A stretch of DNA of 64,000 nucleotides, taken from positions 98,580,001 to 98,644,000 of the forward strand of contig JBITNC010000001.1 in the NCBI GenBank assembly GCA_050084985.1, written 5' to 3'. Numbering within the stretch: position 1 is the stretch's first letter; each line of letters starts with the position of its first letter. The notes under the pieces are model-generated. The model was not told the origin of the DNA and ran no database searches. It saw only the letters and a list, made by a program, of their open reading frames with translations. Made by a program: the position numbers and the translations under genes. Shown here piece by piece: positions 23,621 to 35,067 of the stretch. This DNA comes from Nageia nagi (taxonomy: Eukaryota > Pinophyta).

Positions 23621-23897
23621 TTTGGAAAAATGGGAAAAAACAAATTAACAAAGCATCTTGATGCAAAAAAGTATGTAAATTGAGTTTTTGGTGGTAGTTT
23701 GATGACAAATATCTTTAGGACATAGGTTGAACAAACCCTAGTTCTATCATTTTGGTGGGTTACTACTCTAACAACATCAGGTAAAGGAAGAAATAATAAC
23801 ACCAATGGATTCATTACTCTCTAAAGAAGAATGCCCCATAAAGGTGATTTAGGTGTGTAAGAATTATCAAGTTCACTAGAAATTTAAACCTAAATTT

Positions 23898-24577
23898 TGT
23901 AAATAATAATATAGACATAAATAATTTTTTGAAAGATGACACTTATTCAAATACAATGATTGATAAATTAAAAGTATGCACCTGATATGATAAAAGGTAT
24001 ATGCAATCCTGAAGGTATGTTACGAATATATGGAGGATTGGATTGGATCAAAGGTGAGCTTGCATATGATATTTAGTTGGGTATATGAGTGTTCATCACC
24101 TCCTTTATATGTAGCTCTAGATCAAAAGGAAGAACGACATGGATGATGTGAGAGCTCTATGATTTCAACACCTTAAAACTTGCAAAATTAGATCATGCGT
24201 AAAATATAGCATTTAATAAAATCTCAAAGCATAAAAAATCAATGAATAGGTGGCATCAAGATACATTGTAATTTTGATATTTGGAACAACCACTTGTTAG
24301 AGAGATCCAATAGAGATATTAACCCTCACCTCCTCCATAAATAACCTACAAGGACATAGAAAGGAGTGAAAGTTGACTTATAGCAATAATATAATCTTTA
24401 TGATTTTCAAGATACTTAAATATGAACCATGATAAATGATATGGCATTTAGTATAACACATAACATTGCATTGTAATATCAACTTTATATTGACATTTGT
24501 AACATCACTTTTAAACCTTAGATAAGTCTAAAATACATTTCATTAAATAAATAATAAATCATTTTTAGGTGTTTGCA
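23898..24577 (-). repeat. Gypsy-type LTR, probable 5' LTR of the second element
   Basis: On the minus strand it starts TGCAAACACCTAAAAATGAT (position 24,577) and ends TTATTATTTACA. The left part matches 5,431-5,650, and the right part matches the reverse complement of 54,856-55,080, so this is one LTR family represented three times. The adjacent leader shares GTGAACTTG with the Tat element's leader. Confidence 0.65.
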
Positions 24578-24799
24578 TTCATTGTTTTAGGCTAGATTTT
24601 TATTTTATTTTGATTGTTTTACAAATCAAGGGTATGATGTTGTCATTTGTGATGTTGTTTGATATGTTAATATTATGTTTGTGGATTTTTGATGGCTTGT
24701 AATATCCACATATTCATCTTATTTTCCTTGATCATTAGTATACAAGTTTAGTTATTTATTTTATGTATTTAATGATATGTGTACTCCCTTAGGGAGCGT

Positions 24800-25595
24800 T
24801 GATGAGATAAAATTAGAATAAGACTATTTTTAATTTAATTTTGGGCCTCTGCACCCAATGTGGGGGTATATGGGCCATTAAATGATATTTGTATTCTCCC
24901 CCTAGTCAACTACCCTTATGAGATATTAATTGCAAGTTTGGACATCTATATAAGCAAGGAAAGTTATCACTTGAAGATATCATCTTATGCATTTGATCTT
25001 GGATCATTCGGAGCTTAAGGATGCTTCCCTTATTTACCTTTTAGGGCTTAGGAATACTCTCTAGCCTAAAAATGGCTCATCTACATTTCTACACCTCTTG
25101 GATAGTTTGTGCTATCATTCTTACCATTTAGGAGCTTGCTCTAGCTATTGGGAGACATCTTGTTACTTGCGCCAAGCTTGGAATCCTAATTGGGAATGTG
25201 CTAACCTTATGGAGTTTAGTTTGAGCATTTTAGAGTCTTAAGCTTTTCCCTAGAGTTTGTTATAGGCTTGTTATACCCTACACTTATTCTTGGTTTATTA
25301 TTGATGATATTGGATCTCATATTATGTATTAAATGTGAATGAATCTTCCTATATATTTTTCTTATATTACTATCTTCTTTGTGCATGGGAATATATGTGA
25401 ATTAAGTATTTTTGGAGCTATATTTTTTTATGTAATGGGTCTAATTTGCACCCTAGTTTTGGTCACATTCACTTTGTTGTTATAATTCAGTTGAGCACAT
25501 ATTTTAGATGATTAATAAGCATGTTTATTCATAGCCTAATTTATGAATGAATGTGGAATTAAGTGAGAAATTAGATAAACCTTAGAAAGGTATAT
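24800..25595 (+). repeat. LTR-like block, third gypsy element
   Basis: Begins TGATGAGATAAAATTAG after a purine-rich stretch, has a TATA box (CTATATAAGC near 24,947) and is followed at 25,599-25,612 by AGTGGTATTAGAGA, a mutated initiator-Met primer binding site. The boundaries are estimates because no partner LTR is present. Confidence 0.45.
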
Positions 25596-25619
25596 TATAG
25601 TGGTATTAGAGATTTGAAT

Positions 25620-26420
25620 GCTACCAGCTTGTGAAGGATTGGAAAGATGGAAATTCCTCAAGAACATTGAATTCTATGGTTGATTTGCTAGCTTAGTTAG
25701 TCGATAAGATTGATGGGCTCTCCCAACCCCATCAAGAAATAATAGGATCAACCACACATATACAAGAGGATGTCACCCACCTATCACCCACATTCTTGTA
25801 AGAGAAAGAAAGAAATAAAAGACAAGGTGATGAGATGAATGATCATTTCATAAAAAAACAAGTAAAAAATGAAAAATTTGGATAAGTGATTTTATTTTAT
25901 GGATATTTTAAGATTTTAGGAAAATGATTGATAGAGGAAGCAAGTACTACAAACAACTTCAAGTACTTATATTCAATGGGAATAACATCTCAATTGAGGG
26001 ATGGCTTTAAAGATGAGAACATACTTTACCCTACATCCAATAAATGAGAAGGATGTCATCCACTTTGCATCACTCCATTTTTAAGATATTATGCATGAAT
26101 GGTGGCATAATGGCCTCACCATGTTGGGCCATGAATATATCACCACTTTTTAAGAATTCAATCAAAGGATTTATGACATATTTAGGAAAAGAAAGGAAGA
26201 GGAACTTCTAAGGGACTTAACCTTCTACAACAAAATTCAACAATAGTTTCCTATGTGGAAGATTTACAATGAATATTAGTGAAAGTATATAATATTTTAG
26301 AAATAAGAAAGATGGCAATCTTCATGGAAGGATTAAAGGAGCCTCTCAAAGGCTTAGTTAGAGATTTTGACCCCATCACTTTGTAAGATAAAGTTAATAA
26401 GGCCCTCTCCCTCAAGTCAT
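25620..26420 (+). pseudogene. Ty3/gypsy gag, third element
   Basis: Frame-broken gag on the plus strand: HEWWHNGLTMLGHEYITTF, EFNQRIYDIFRKRKEEELLR, FYNKIQQ and, after a frame change, IRKMAIFMEGLKEPLKGLVR (26,310-26,365) make up the typical gag core with its W-x-x-L-x-x-x-F signature. It follows the LTR-like block and PBS, so this is the 5' part of an element whose pol is missing. Confidence 0.75.
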
Positions 26421-26522
26421 GATATACAACACCACCAAAAAAGTTTATTTGCTACCTCATAAAAGAGGAAGAACTACAAGCCAAAGCAACGAAGGAAGTT
26501 TCAAAAAGAAGAACAAGAAACT

Positions 26523-26830
26523 ATGCACAAGTCAAAAATGGGGAAGAATACATACAAAATGGGTTTTCTTAAAAATGCCCCAAGACATGTATGCAAAATG
26601 AAGAACAATACAAGGCATAAATTTATAATGAAAAATGTAAAAAAAATTCATAAAATGGGTTTCCTAAAAAATGCTCTAAGATATGTATGCAAAATGTGGA
26701 ATAATACAAGGCACAAATATGTGATGAAAAAATGCAAAAGAGAACACCAAATGGGCTTTTTTAAAAATGCCCTAAGACATGTATACAAAATGAAAAAGAA
26801 TACAAGGCATTAACATGTAATAAAAAATGT
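26523..26830 (+). repeat. 96-bp in-frame tandem repeat (about three copies)
   Basis: Units begin near 26,559, 26,655 and 26,751 (ATGGGTTTTCTTAAAAATGC and close variants). An open frame of 96 codons runs through all three, giving 32-residue repeats with K-M-G-F-L-K-N-A and N-N-T-R-H-K. It follows gag and lies where a nucleocapsid region would be. Whether it was ever translated is unknown. Confidence 0.8.
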
Positions 26831-27249
26831 GGAAGAATACTTGCTTCCATTGACACCTCTGCTCATGTCACCTCTTCTCTCCTCTTACCCACCCCATTAT
26901 TTGAAATTGCAAACTAATACCTTACCTCTCCTTTCCTCCCCTCTCCTCTACCCCCTTACCATGCTAAACTCAAAATGCCCAAAAATATTTAGGTGCCCAC
27001 CTTTCCCTACATGGGAATTTTTAATTTTTGATGGTTGAGTTGGAGGTGTAGTTTAAATTGCCCCTATGTTGTTTGGAGGTAGGTTAAACATACCCCCTAT
27101 AAATTGCCCATGTCATTCCATTTATTTTTCATCCTTTTTGAGGGGCAATATCAAACCACCTCTTAATGATTTTAAGGGTATGGTTTGAAATTGTCCTATA
27201 AAAATCATCACTAAAATTGAAAATACAAGTAATTTAAAACCATCATTGC
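26831..27249. other. No gene seen; pyrimidine-rich stretch
   Basis: Contains a CT-rich patch (about 26,850-26,965) and no recognised coding sequence. Confidence 0.4.
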
Positions 27250-29130
27250 ATAACCAACTCAAATTGTTGGCCTCTAAAGCATGATTTTGGTCTAGTGTTG
27301 AAATTTCACTACAAATCCTTCTAGTTGTATCACGTACACATTCTATTTTAGATCACCATTCAAGGATGTTATCTTCACATCCATTTGATGAACTTTCCAC
27401 CCATAATGAGCTAACATGGCCAATAAAGAATGAATGGTCCCTCATTTTGTTATAAGATAAAAAGTCTCAACATGATCAATGCCTTCTTTTTATTCAAAAC
27501 CTTTTGCCATAAGCCTCACTTTTTTATTTTTCAAGTGATCTATTTACTTTGTACTTATTATTATAGACCCACATGCAACCTATTGGTTTGGTTCCATATG
27601 GAGGATGTACCAAATTCCATATCCCATTCTTGATGAGAGCATCATATTCTTTCTTCATGGTTTCTTTACACACATTATGAGAAATAACTTATTTAATGGA
27701 ATTTGGATCTTAGTTGGTAGAGAAATGTGGCTCATAATGAAAGGAACATTCTATATTATCAACATCATTTTCATCATCTGAAATTGAATCTTCTATGGCT
27801 CCATTTTCTTATCTAGATTAATAGGAACTTCTAGTTCCCATTTTTCCCACTTCATTAGGATGAACACTTTCAAATATTTTGGAGATACATTTTGGAATAC
27901 TTTGAGATAATTTAGGTTTCTCAACTAGCTAAGGAGGTGCAACATTTCCATCAAGACTCAATCTACCAATCCTTGAAATCATATCATCCAATTGACCTTT
28001 TATTTATGAATTTGATGAAATGGAAGAATCTAGAGGAGGAGGGGGTACTTAAGGTGATTGCTCTTTAGGAACAAGTGATGTAGATTTTAAATTTTGATCC
28101 AATATTGGGATCACCCATTCAAATTTTAGAATCTCACAATATGCTTTGAAAAGATGATTTCCATAGCTAAACTTATCTAGGTGATCATTTATGTATAGAC
28201 AACAATTGAATCAAATCCAAGTTACCACTCAATAGTCATGTCACTCTTCAAACATTCAAGAAATATCACATCCCTTACAAAGGGGAATTTTTTTATTTAC
28301 CTTTTCATAAAGCTTGTATCCATTGGTAGTATCTGAGTACCACAAGAAAATGCATTTATGACTCATGATACTAAGTTTGCTTCTTTATTCATTAGAAATT
28401 ATGACATAACAAGTGGAATCAAAAACCTTGAGATGTCTAACTGAAGAAAGATAACCAAATTGCATTTCATAAGGACTCTTATAATTATCAAGATCATGAG
28501 ATGGACATTTATTTTCACATATACTATACTATGAACTACATCATCCCAAAACATAAATTTCATATTCTTGGAAAGTAACATTGAATAAAGTGTATTCCAA
28601 AGTGCTTTGTTCATCCTTTCTATATTTTTATGTGGGTTGTAAGGAAAAATAGTTTTATGTTTGTTCTATGTTGGAAACGATAGGCTTTGAATTCATTTAA
28701 TGTATACTCCCCCCATTACCAAAATAAAGTGTTTCACTATGAGTATTTTCTTCTTTTTATATGCTAACATCAAATTCTTTAATTTTTTAAATGCATAAGA
28801 TTTATTCTTCAATAAGTACACCTGACACATCCTACTGTAATCATAAATAAAAATCATGATATATATTTTTCCAACAACAAATGGTACAAGTAAGGGCACA
28901 CATAAATTAGAGTATATGAGTTCAATTTTTTTACATGCTCTCCATTTTGAATCAATGAAAGGTTGTTTAGTGGTGCTTTCCTAAGATACATGCTTAACAA
29001 TATTCTATATTCTTAAGAATTGTAGGCATATCAATAATACATGCTTTTGCATTAAACAAAGATCATCATAATTAAGATGCATAAATCTAGCATGCCAAAA
29101 AAGATTAGATGGAGGTGTAACTTTTTATTA
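27250..29130 (-). pseudogene. Ty1/copia pol remnant (integrase and RT start)
   Basis: The minus strand, from high to low coordinate, gives a GAG-pre-integrase scrap near 29,000-29,110, integrase with GKIYIMIFIYDYSRMCQVYL (about 28,790-28,870) and IERMNKALWNTLYSMLLSK, a linker, and the RT start KKEYDALIKNGIWNLVHPPY and GTKPIGCMWVYNNKYKV (about 27,540-27,640). This is copia order. Stops and frameshifts are dense, the catalytic RT part is missing and no LTRs were found. Confidence 0.75.
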
Positions 29131-31744
29131 ATGGGTCATGTGGTAATTTGATCCATGTTTTTAGGGTTATACACTATGGAAGGGTCCATAGGTGGTATGA
29201 GAAGATGGAGGTGCCAAGAAGGCATGTCTATAGAGCATTAGGTGATTATATGTTGAGTTATATACAAGGTTATATCAAAGAATGGTGGTGGGACTTTTCA
29301 TTCAAGATAACACATCAAGATTTCAAAGGCACGCAGGTTGATAATAAGGGGTCCTCCACTCAACCAAGGATAAGGTAGAGTGGAAGACATGTAAGGTGGG
29401 TGTATCCAAGTAGGAAAGACATGGGAAAAGTTGGGTAAGAGGGTATTTCTTAAGCTAAAATGGTATAATGAGGTAGTCCATGTTAGTGGTGCATCTGATA
29501 AGGAAAACTAATGGCTACACAAATAAAACACAAGACAAAGAATAAGTTGTAGGGTTTTCCAAATCAAACAAAAGGTTTCCAATTTCAATGAATAATAAGA
29601 GGTTTTATGTTTAGAAGAAATGCCAAAATATTAAATAAAATGTGGTGAAAAAAAAACCCACATATAGTCCATGATAGTACCTAGGAAAATCATGAATCCA
29701 TCTTTTAAACTCTCGTATAGATTGAATATTCAAATACAAATTTTTTGCATGAACGGGAACTAAAACTTATGACCCAATATAATGATCATCGAAGGGATAA
29801 TATGAATCAAATTTATTAAGAAAAATGTTATGGAAAAAGTTTGGCAAAGTTTTGCTTTATTTGTCATAGAGTTTTAGGGTAAACTAGGAAGATCTTTACA
29901 TGTAAAGTATTCATACTACATTCAGGTTGAAGATTTCAACAAGATCTATTATGAAAAATTGTATGCAAAACACTCAACAAGTATTTGGATCTTCATAATT
30001 TGTTACCATAGTACGAAGTTAGAATAAATCCAAGGCAAAAATCATTGCATTAGATTTGAGATAAGAGTAAATACATCACAAAGTGACTTTGCACATTCAC
30101 CTCCATGGGTGACCTTTGGATTACACATGGACTCATCATATGCCCTTCCTTATTACTCCTAAAGCTAAATTTAGTAAATATAGTAATTCCTACTACTATA
30201 CTATAAATACCATAGTCCTTAAGGATTAGGTATATGACAATAAAATCATAACATAACAACATTTTGACCTAGCTAACCAAAACTAGTAGAAATTACATAT
30301 TCCCAAATTTAGTCACATATACCATGACATGAGATATTTTAGATTCGTAAGTATAATTTTTATTAAGAAATTATTGCTTATTGATTTCTATTTAGGTCAT
30401 ATAATTTTTAAACTTAATAGGTGCCTTCAATTTCAAACAAACAAACCTCTCTACCTTGAGACCAAAAGAAATTGATTTATATTTCTCAACATGTTCATAT
30501 TTAAAGCATACAAAGCCAACAAGTATTGCATCATTCATGGAAGCCATAATATTAAATATTTTGATAATGTTAACACACATAAATAATTATGAAAAAATAA
30601 TATAATATTGACATCAAGTCATGTCAAAATTATGCAATTATAGAGCTAATAGATAAATTTACTAATTTAACTTGGCTAAGTGCTTAAACATAACATTATC
30701 ATTTGTCTTCATGTAAATAAATAAGCTATAAAATTTATAAGTCTTAATAAAAAGTAAATAATTTGCTTATATAGTTGCAACACCACTTCAACAACACCCA
30801 CTCCATCAAGAAGCATTTTGTCAAAGTGCCATACACTTGCTCAAAAAAAAAGTTTAGCATTCACATCCTAAAATAATAATACAATTTTCATTATATATCT
30901 TATCATACGAGGCTATCAAATAAGAATATTTGATGCATTTTACTGTATACTAGAAAGCATGATTATTATTTGTAAGTAGATATGTATCATAGGACTTTAG
31001 AAAAGATAAATTAATTATAGCAACTTAATCATCAAGGTTGTAATTCTTCAATAACATAGATGATAGGCTAAATAATAAGTATGGAATTGGACACAAAGTG
31101 ATATGAAAGATTGAGTTCTTACCATGTCCTTTACTAATTCTTGTTAATTGAGCCATATATTTAAAGACCTCTTTGATGTTCTCCACCTTAAGGAATAACA
31201 AAAATAAATATCATTATTTATTGATAAAAAAATAATTGACAAAATTGAATTTTACATTAAAAAATATTAAGCATGTATATTAGTTTACCTGCTTGGAATG
31301 GAAAATAATCTCTACGAAATCCATCATTTGTGAATCATTACATTATTGAGCAACCTATTAACAAAAACCATTAAGTCACTACACTAAAATTAAGCTTCAA
31401 AGGCAGTTCTAAACCACCCTAACAGACCTTTAATGATAGTTTTTTGTGTGTCATGTGGGAGGGTGTCATAAAAACATCTAAAGAAAATAAAATGATTCAA
31501 AACTACCTCAATACATTGCCTTCTTATATATATAATGATATGTTTGAATTGTTATATGATTATATTATAGTGCAATAAACATTCATCATGTTATATCACT
31601 ATTTAGTATAAAAAGGAGGAAATTGCATGATGGTTTATAACCACCCTCATATAACATAATAGGTCAATTATAAATCACCCTCTTACGATTACAATTTGAA
31701 AAATAATATATTAAACCTTCCTTTAGAAAATGAAATCGACTAGT
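29131..31744. other. No supported gene
   Basis: AT-rich region with only short open frames. A 76-codon frame at 29,148-29,378 (begins MIHVFRVIHYGRVHRWYEKM) is not recognised. Around 31,376-31,740 the phrase AACCACCCT recurs in a stretch beginning CACTACACTAAAA, which recalls a CACTA transposon end but has no matching right end. Confidence 0.4.
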
Positions 31745-32100
31745 CATTTATAGTTTTAAACCAAATTCAATATCCTTTGCAAGTATTCTTCCTTTATGTG
31801 CAACTCTTGCAACTTTAAAATTGAGCATGGAAAGATAACTAAATGTGGCTTTATTTTGAATGCAATCGTGATAACAACCCTGATAGAAATATATTCAAAA
31901 TATAGGAGCATTAATAAGGCAATTGTTTCATTTAACAATATGTGTTATATTACAAGGAATGGTTGTAATAAGGAAGCCATCAAAGTATTTGAATAAGACA
32001 ACCATTAAACTATTTGAATAGGTAGAATAGGTGGGTATTAATCCAAATGATTTTACATTTGTTAGTGTATTATGTCAATGTAGCCATGTAGATCTAGTTT
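31745..32100 (+). pseudogene. Pentatricopeptide repeat (PPR) gene fragment
   Basis: PPR proteins bind organelle RNA. The plus strand encodes ITKCGFILNAIVITTLIEIY and SKYRSINKAIVSFNNM, the usual 'KCGF..NV.V.TALI.MYSKCGSI..A...F..M' segment. After a deletion it gives NGCNKEAIKVFE, and after a frameshift NPNDFTFVSVLCQCSHVDLV (about 32,035-32,098). The phrasing is that of PLS-class plant PPR proteins. Only about two repeats remain. There is no complete gene nearby, so it is probably a retro- or transposon-carried fragment or a dead paralogue. Confidence 0.75.
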
Positions 32101-32149
32101 AAGTAAATAGGCCTAGATGAATAAATCCCTAATTAACCAAGATCATATG

Positions 32150-33062
32150 AAATCTCTCTCTAATTCCTTAGCATTAAGAACACAAACTCAAAGTAGCATT
32201 CAAACAAGATGATACCAGTATAAAGTGGTTACTCAAACATGGGAGTACATCCACTAATCAAATATTTTATTCTCAAAGAGTACTCTCTTAAAACAACTCA
32301 CTTTCTTACTTCTTCTACAACTTATATAAGAGCATTAATTAGATGCAAACTTGAGTTAGTGATCTCAAGGAGAAAACTCTCTATTTATAGGCCAAAATCC
32401 TCCCTTAGATAGCCCTTTTACCTAAGGGGCATGCTCGTGAGATGGAGTGTAGGATAAGTTACATGATCTTATTCGCAAATACATAAAAGGTATTAGGGAT
32501 ACTTTTAAGTATTAGTGAATGTAAATTATCATATTCACTAAATACTTAAGGTATCTAAGGATATCCTTAAGTATCAAATGAATTATTGAAGTTAGTTAAC
32601 ACAAACAAAAAGAATTACCATGTTCAAATTAATGGCAATATTGTTCTATAACTCAATGGGAAAGAATGCATTGATAAATGGTAACTCAAAAACTCATGGA
32701 ACACTAATAAACTTGTATTAAATATTAAGAACACAATCCAACAATAATTAGTTGGAATAAGAGATAAATACATTCCATGGGACATAGATAATCATGGTTG
32801 TTCAGTTCATATTCTATCACAAAGCAAAAATGAGGCAAAAAATGAATATATAATAAATTTCTAAATAATAAATGTAATACTTAGTATTAGTTAGCAAGGT
32901 AGTTAACTAAGTCGGTTATGCTAAGGTCTAACTAGGTGGTCGATTTCACAGTTGGTTTGCAAGAACCTGATTCTCATTTTGGACATGAAAGATGAAACAA
33001 TGAGCACCAAAATTGGGAGTTTTGAACAAGTTTAACTTATTGTTATGTCTTGAAACTCTTCA
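32150..33062 (-). repeat. 3' LTR of a copia element (approximate)
   Basis: Follows the RNase H stop on the minus strand after a polypurine tract (CAACAAGGAGGAG on the minus strand, 33,064-33,076). It has a TATA box on the minus strand (CCTATAAATAG near 32,382-32,392) and a U3 hairpin near 32,509-32,550. The far boundary is uncertain and no 5' LTR is present. Confidence 0.5.
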
Positions 33063-33077
33063 TACTCCTCCTTGTTG

Positions 33078-34228
33078 ATAAGAGGGAAAATGTTCAAGTC
33101 TCTTAACAACATAAATTGAGGTTTTCCATTACTTTAGTAAAGATATCCGCCACTTGATCTTGAGTTGGAAAATACCTCAACTTCACTAGCCCCTTCTCTA
33201 TCAAATCCTGAATGAAATGAATCTTCAAATCAAAGTATTTTCTTTTGGAATGATAGGTAGGGTTTTGTGCCAACTTATTGGTACCTTGGTTATCATAAAA
33301 AATAGTAGTTGTACCATTTTTCTCCTCTATAATCTTCTTCAACACCTTTCTCAACCACAAATCTTATGTTGAAGTACTTATCACCACCACATACTCAACC
33401 TCTATGCTTGAGAGAGCTACAATAAAGCTCCATGATACCATACTATATCTAAGAGAGAAATAATTCCCACTTGTTTTCTTTCTATTATCTAACTCGCTAT
33501 CCCAATCCCTATCATTGAAACTTGTGAGTTTGAACTTGGAACTACATGAGTAATGTATTCAAAAATTGACTATCCTCTTCATATATCCAAGTATTCTCTT
33601 CATTGTCTTGATATGGATAATCACTCATATACCTTGTAGCTAATGAAACACTAAATTAAAATTCGATTTTGTATTTATTAGAAACATGAGACTTCGAACA
33701 ATACTTATATATTCTTTCTTATTCATTTTTGGTGCTCCATATTCTTTGTAAAGATGTTCTTCATGGGCTATAGGTATTGCAATGAGTGTGCAATTCTCCA
33801 TTTTAAACTTCTTCAATATATCATGTGCATATTTTAATTAACACACAAAAATCACTTCTTCTGTTTGATGCACCTCCTAGCTAAGAAAGTACCTCATAAA
33901 ACAAAGATCTTTCATTCCAAACTCAACCATCATTTGAGTTTTGAAATCTTCATTCATCTTGCTATTGTTGCCCATGAAAATCAAGTCATATAAATACAAA
34001 CAAATAATCAAAATATCATATCCATCTTTCTTAAAATAAAAAGTAGGATCACTTACGCTTATTTGAAAGTGCACACTTTTGAATTATCCATCTATTCTTG
34101 TGTACAAATCTCTTGGAGCTTGCTTTAGCCCATATAGTGTCTTCTTGAGCTTTTATACTTCATTTTATCTTCCTTGAACCTCACAACCTTAAGGTTGAGC
34201 TACATACACCTCTTCATATATGTACCCA
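33078..34228 (-). pseudogene. Copia reverse transcriptase (C-terminal) and RNase H
   Basis: Minus-strand blocks: NGYIYEEVYVAQP and LYGLKQAPRDLY, then a degenerate catalytic box (YLYDLIFMG where YVDDL is expected), then a run through SWSFIVALSSIEVEYV to RNase H, ending NPTYHSKRKYFDLKIHFIQD and DQVADIFTKVMENLNLC (33,103-33,290). A stop follows and then the polypurine tract. The altered YVDD and several stops show it is dead. Confidence 0.85.
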
Positions 34229-34517
34229 TTTAGAAATGGAAGAGCCTATACTTTGAGCAAATTCTCTTATATAACGCCCATAGTATATCTACAAGTGAAG
34301 TGGAGTAGTGGAGTTGATCGAGCGGAGTGGTGATGTGATGATGGCGGTAGATATATTCTAGGTGTATATCATTTTAAATGCATATATGTTGGGTGTATAT
34401 CACTTGAAAGCATAAATTATGTGCATATATCAATTTAATGCATAAGTTTAGGGTATATATAGATTAAAAAACATGCAAAAAAATGGACCCAAAAAATTTC
34501 TAAGTGTTGATGTAAAA

Positions 34518-34587
34518 GGCCAGGGTGAGATTTGAACACAAGTCACCATTTTTGGGTGGAATGCATTAACCATTATACCATCGAGTC
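34518..34587 (-). other. tRNA-like module (A and B boxes), copy 1
   Basis: On the minus strand it has TGGTATAATGGTTAATGC, a good pol III A box resembling a tRNA D arm, and about 40 bases later GTTCAAATCTCACC, a good B box resembling a T arm. The acceptor stem does not pair, so it is not a functional tRNA; it looks like a SINE head or a captured tRNA. Confidence 0.5.
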
Positions 34588-34789
34588 GAAAACAACATAG
34601 AGCGAAAGTTTTAAATTTTGTATATTTCAAATAATATACCATGGGCGTATATCAATTGAATGGATAAATTATAGGTGTATATCTATTTAATGCATATATT
34701 ATGGGTATATCAAGTTCAAAATATGGACGTATATCAGTTCAAAATATGCAAAAATATGGACTCAAAAATTTTTAAGTGTTGATGCAAAA

Positions 34790-34860
34790 GGCCTAGGTGA
34801 GATTCAAATACGAGTCACCATTTTTTTGGTACAATGCATTAAGCAGTATACCATTGAGTT
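34790..34860 (-). other. tRNA-like module, copy 2 (diverged)
   Basis: Second copy, 272 bp away in the same orientation. The A box (TGGTATACTGCTTAATGC) is recognisable, while the B box is more mutated (ATTTGAATCTCACC). Confidence 0.45.
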
Positions 34861-35067
34861 GAAAATAACATGTAGAAAAAGTTTTAAATTTTGTATATTC
34901 TAAATAGTATACCATGGGCATATATCACAATATAATTTAGCTTATTGTCATAATTTGGCATATATAGACAAGTGATGGGATGGTGGTGAATTGTATAGCA
35001 GGCAATGGTAAAGTGTGTATATACCTTGGTGTATATAAGCAAATTTGGTCGAAGGGTAGGCTCTTCC

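Larger units (their letters stand above)
34238..35067. mobile_element. 830-bp TIR element, Mutator-like MITE
   Basis: Terminal inverted repeats of about 36-50 bp open GGAAGAGCCTA at both ends. The 9-mers TTTAGAAAT (34,229-34,237) and TTTAAAAAG (35,068-35,076) flank it and match at 7 of 9 positions; a 9-bp duplication is typical of Mutator-like elements. It splits the copia RT: SAFL on the right continues as NGYIYEE on the left. There is no transposase. The interior is two diverged tandem copies of a unit of about 270 bp, each with a tRNA-like module. Non-autonomous and old. Confidence 0.8.

Noticed and set aside
29148-29378. 76-codon plus-strand open frame as a gene
   Set aside because: No recognisable domain, no promoter or splice context, and it sits in transposon debris; its length is within chance.
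31376-31740. CACTA transposon end
   Set aside because: Begins CACTACACTAAAA and repeats AACCACCCT, but there is no matching inverted end, 3-bp target duplication or transposase.
34518-34860. Two functional tRNA genes
   Set aside because: The A and B boxes are good, but acceptor and T stems do not pair and the copies diverge from each other; they are tRNA-like modules of a repeat.
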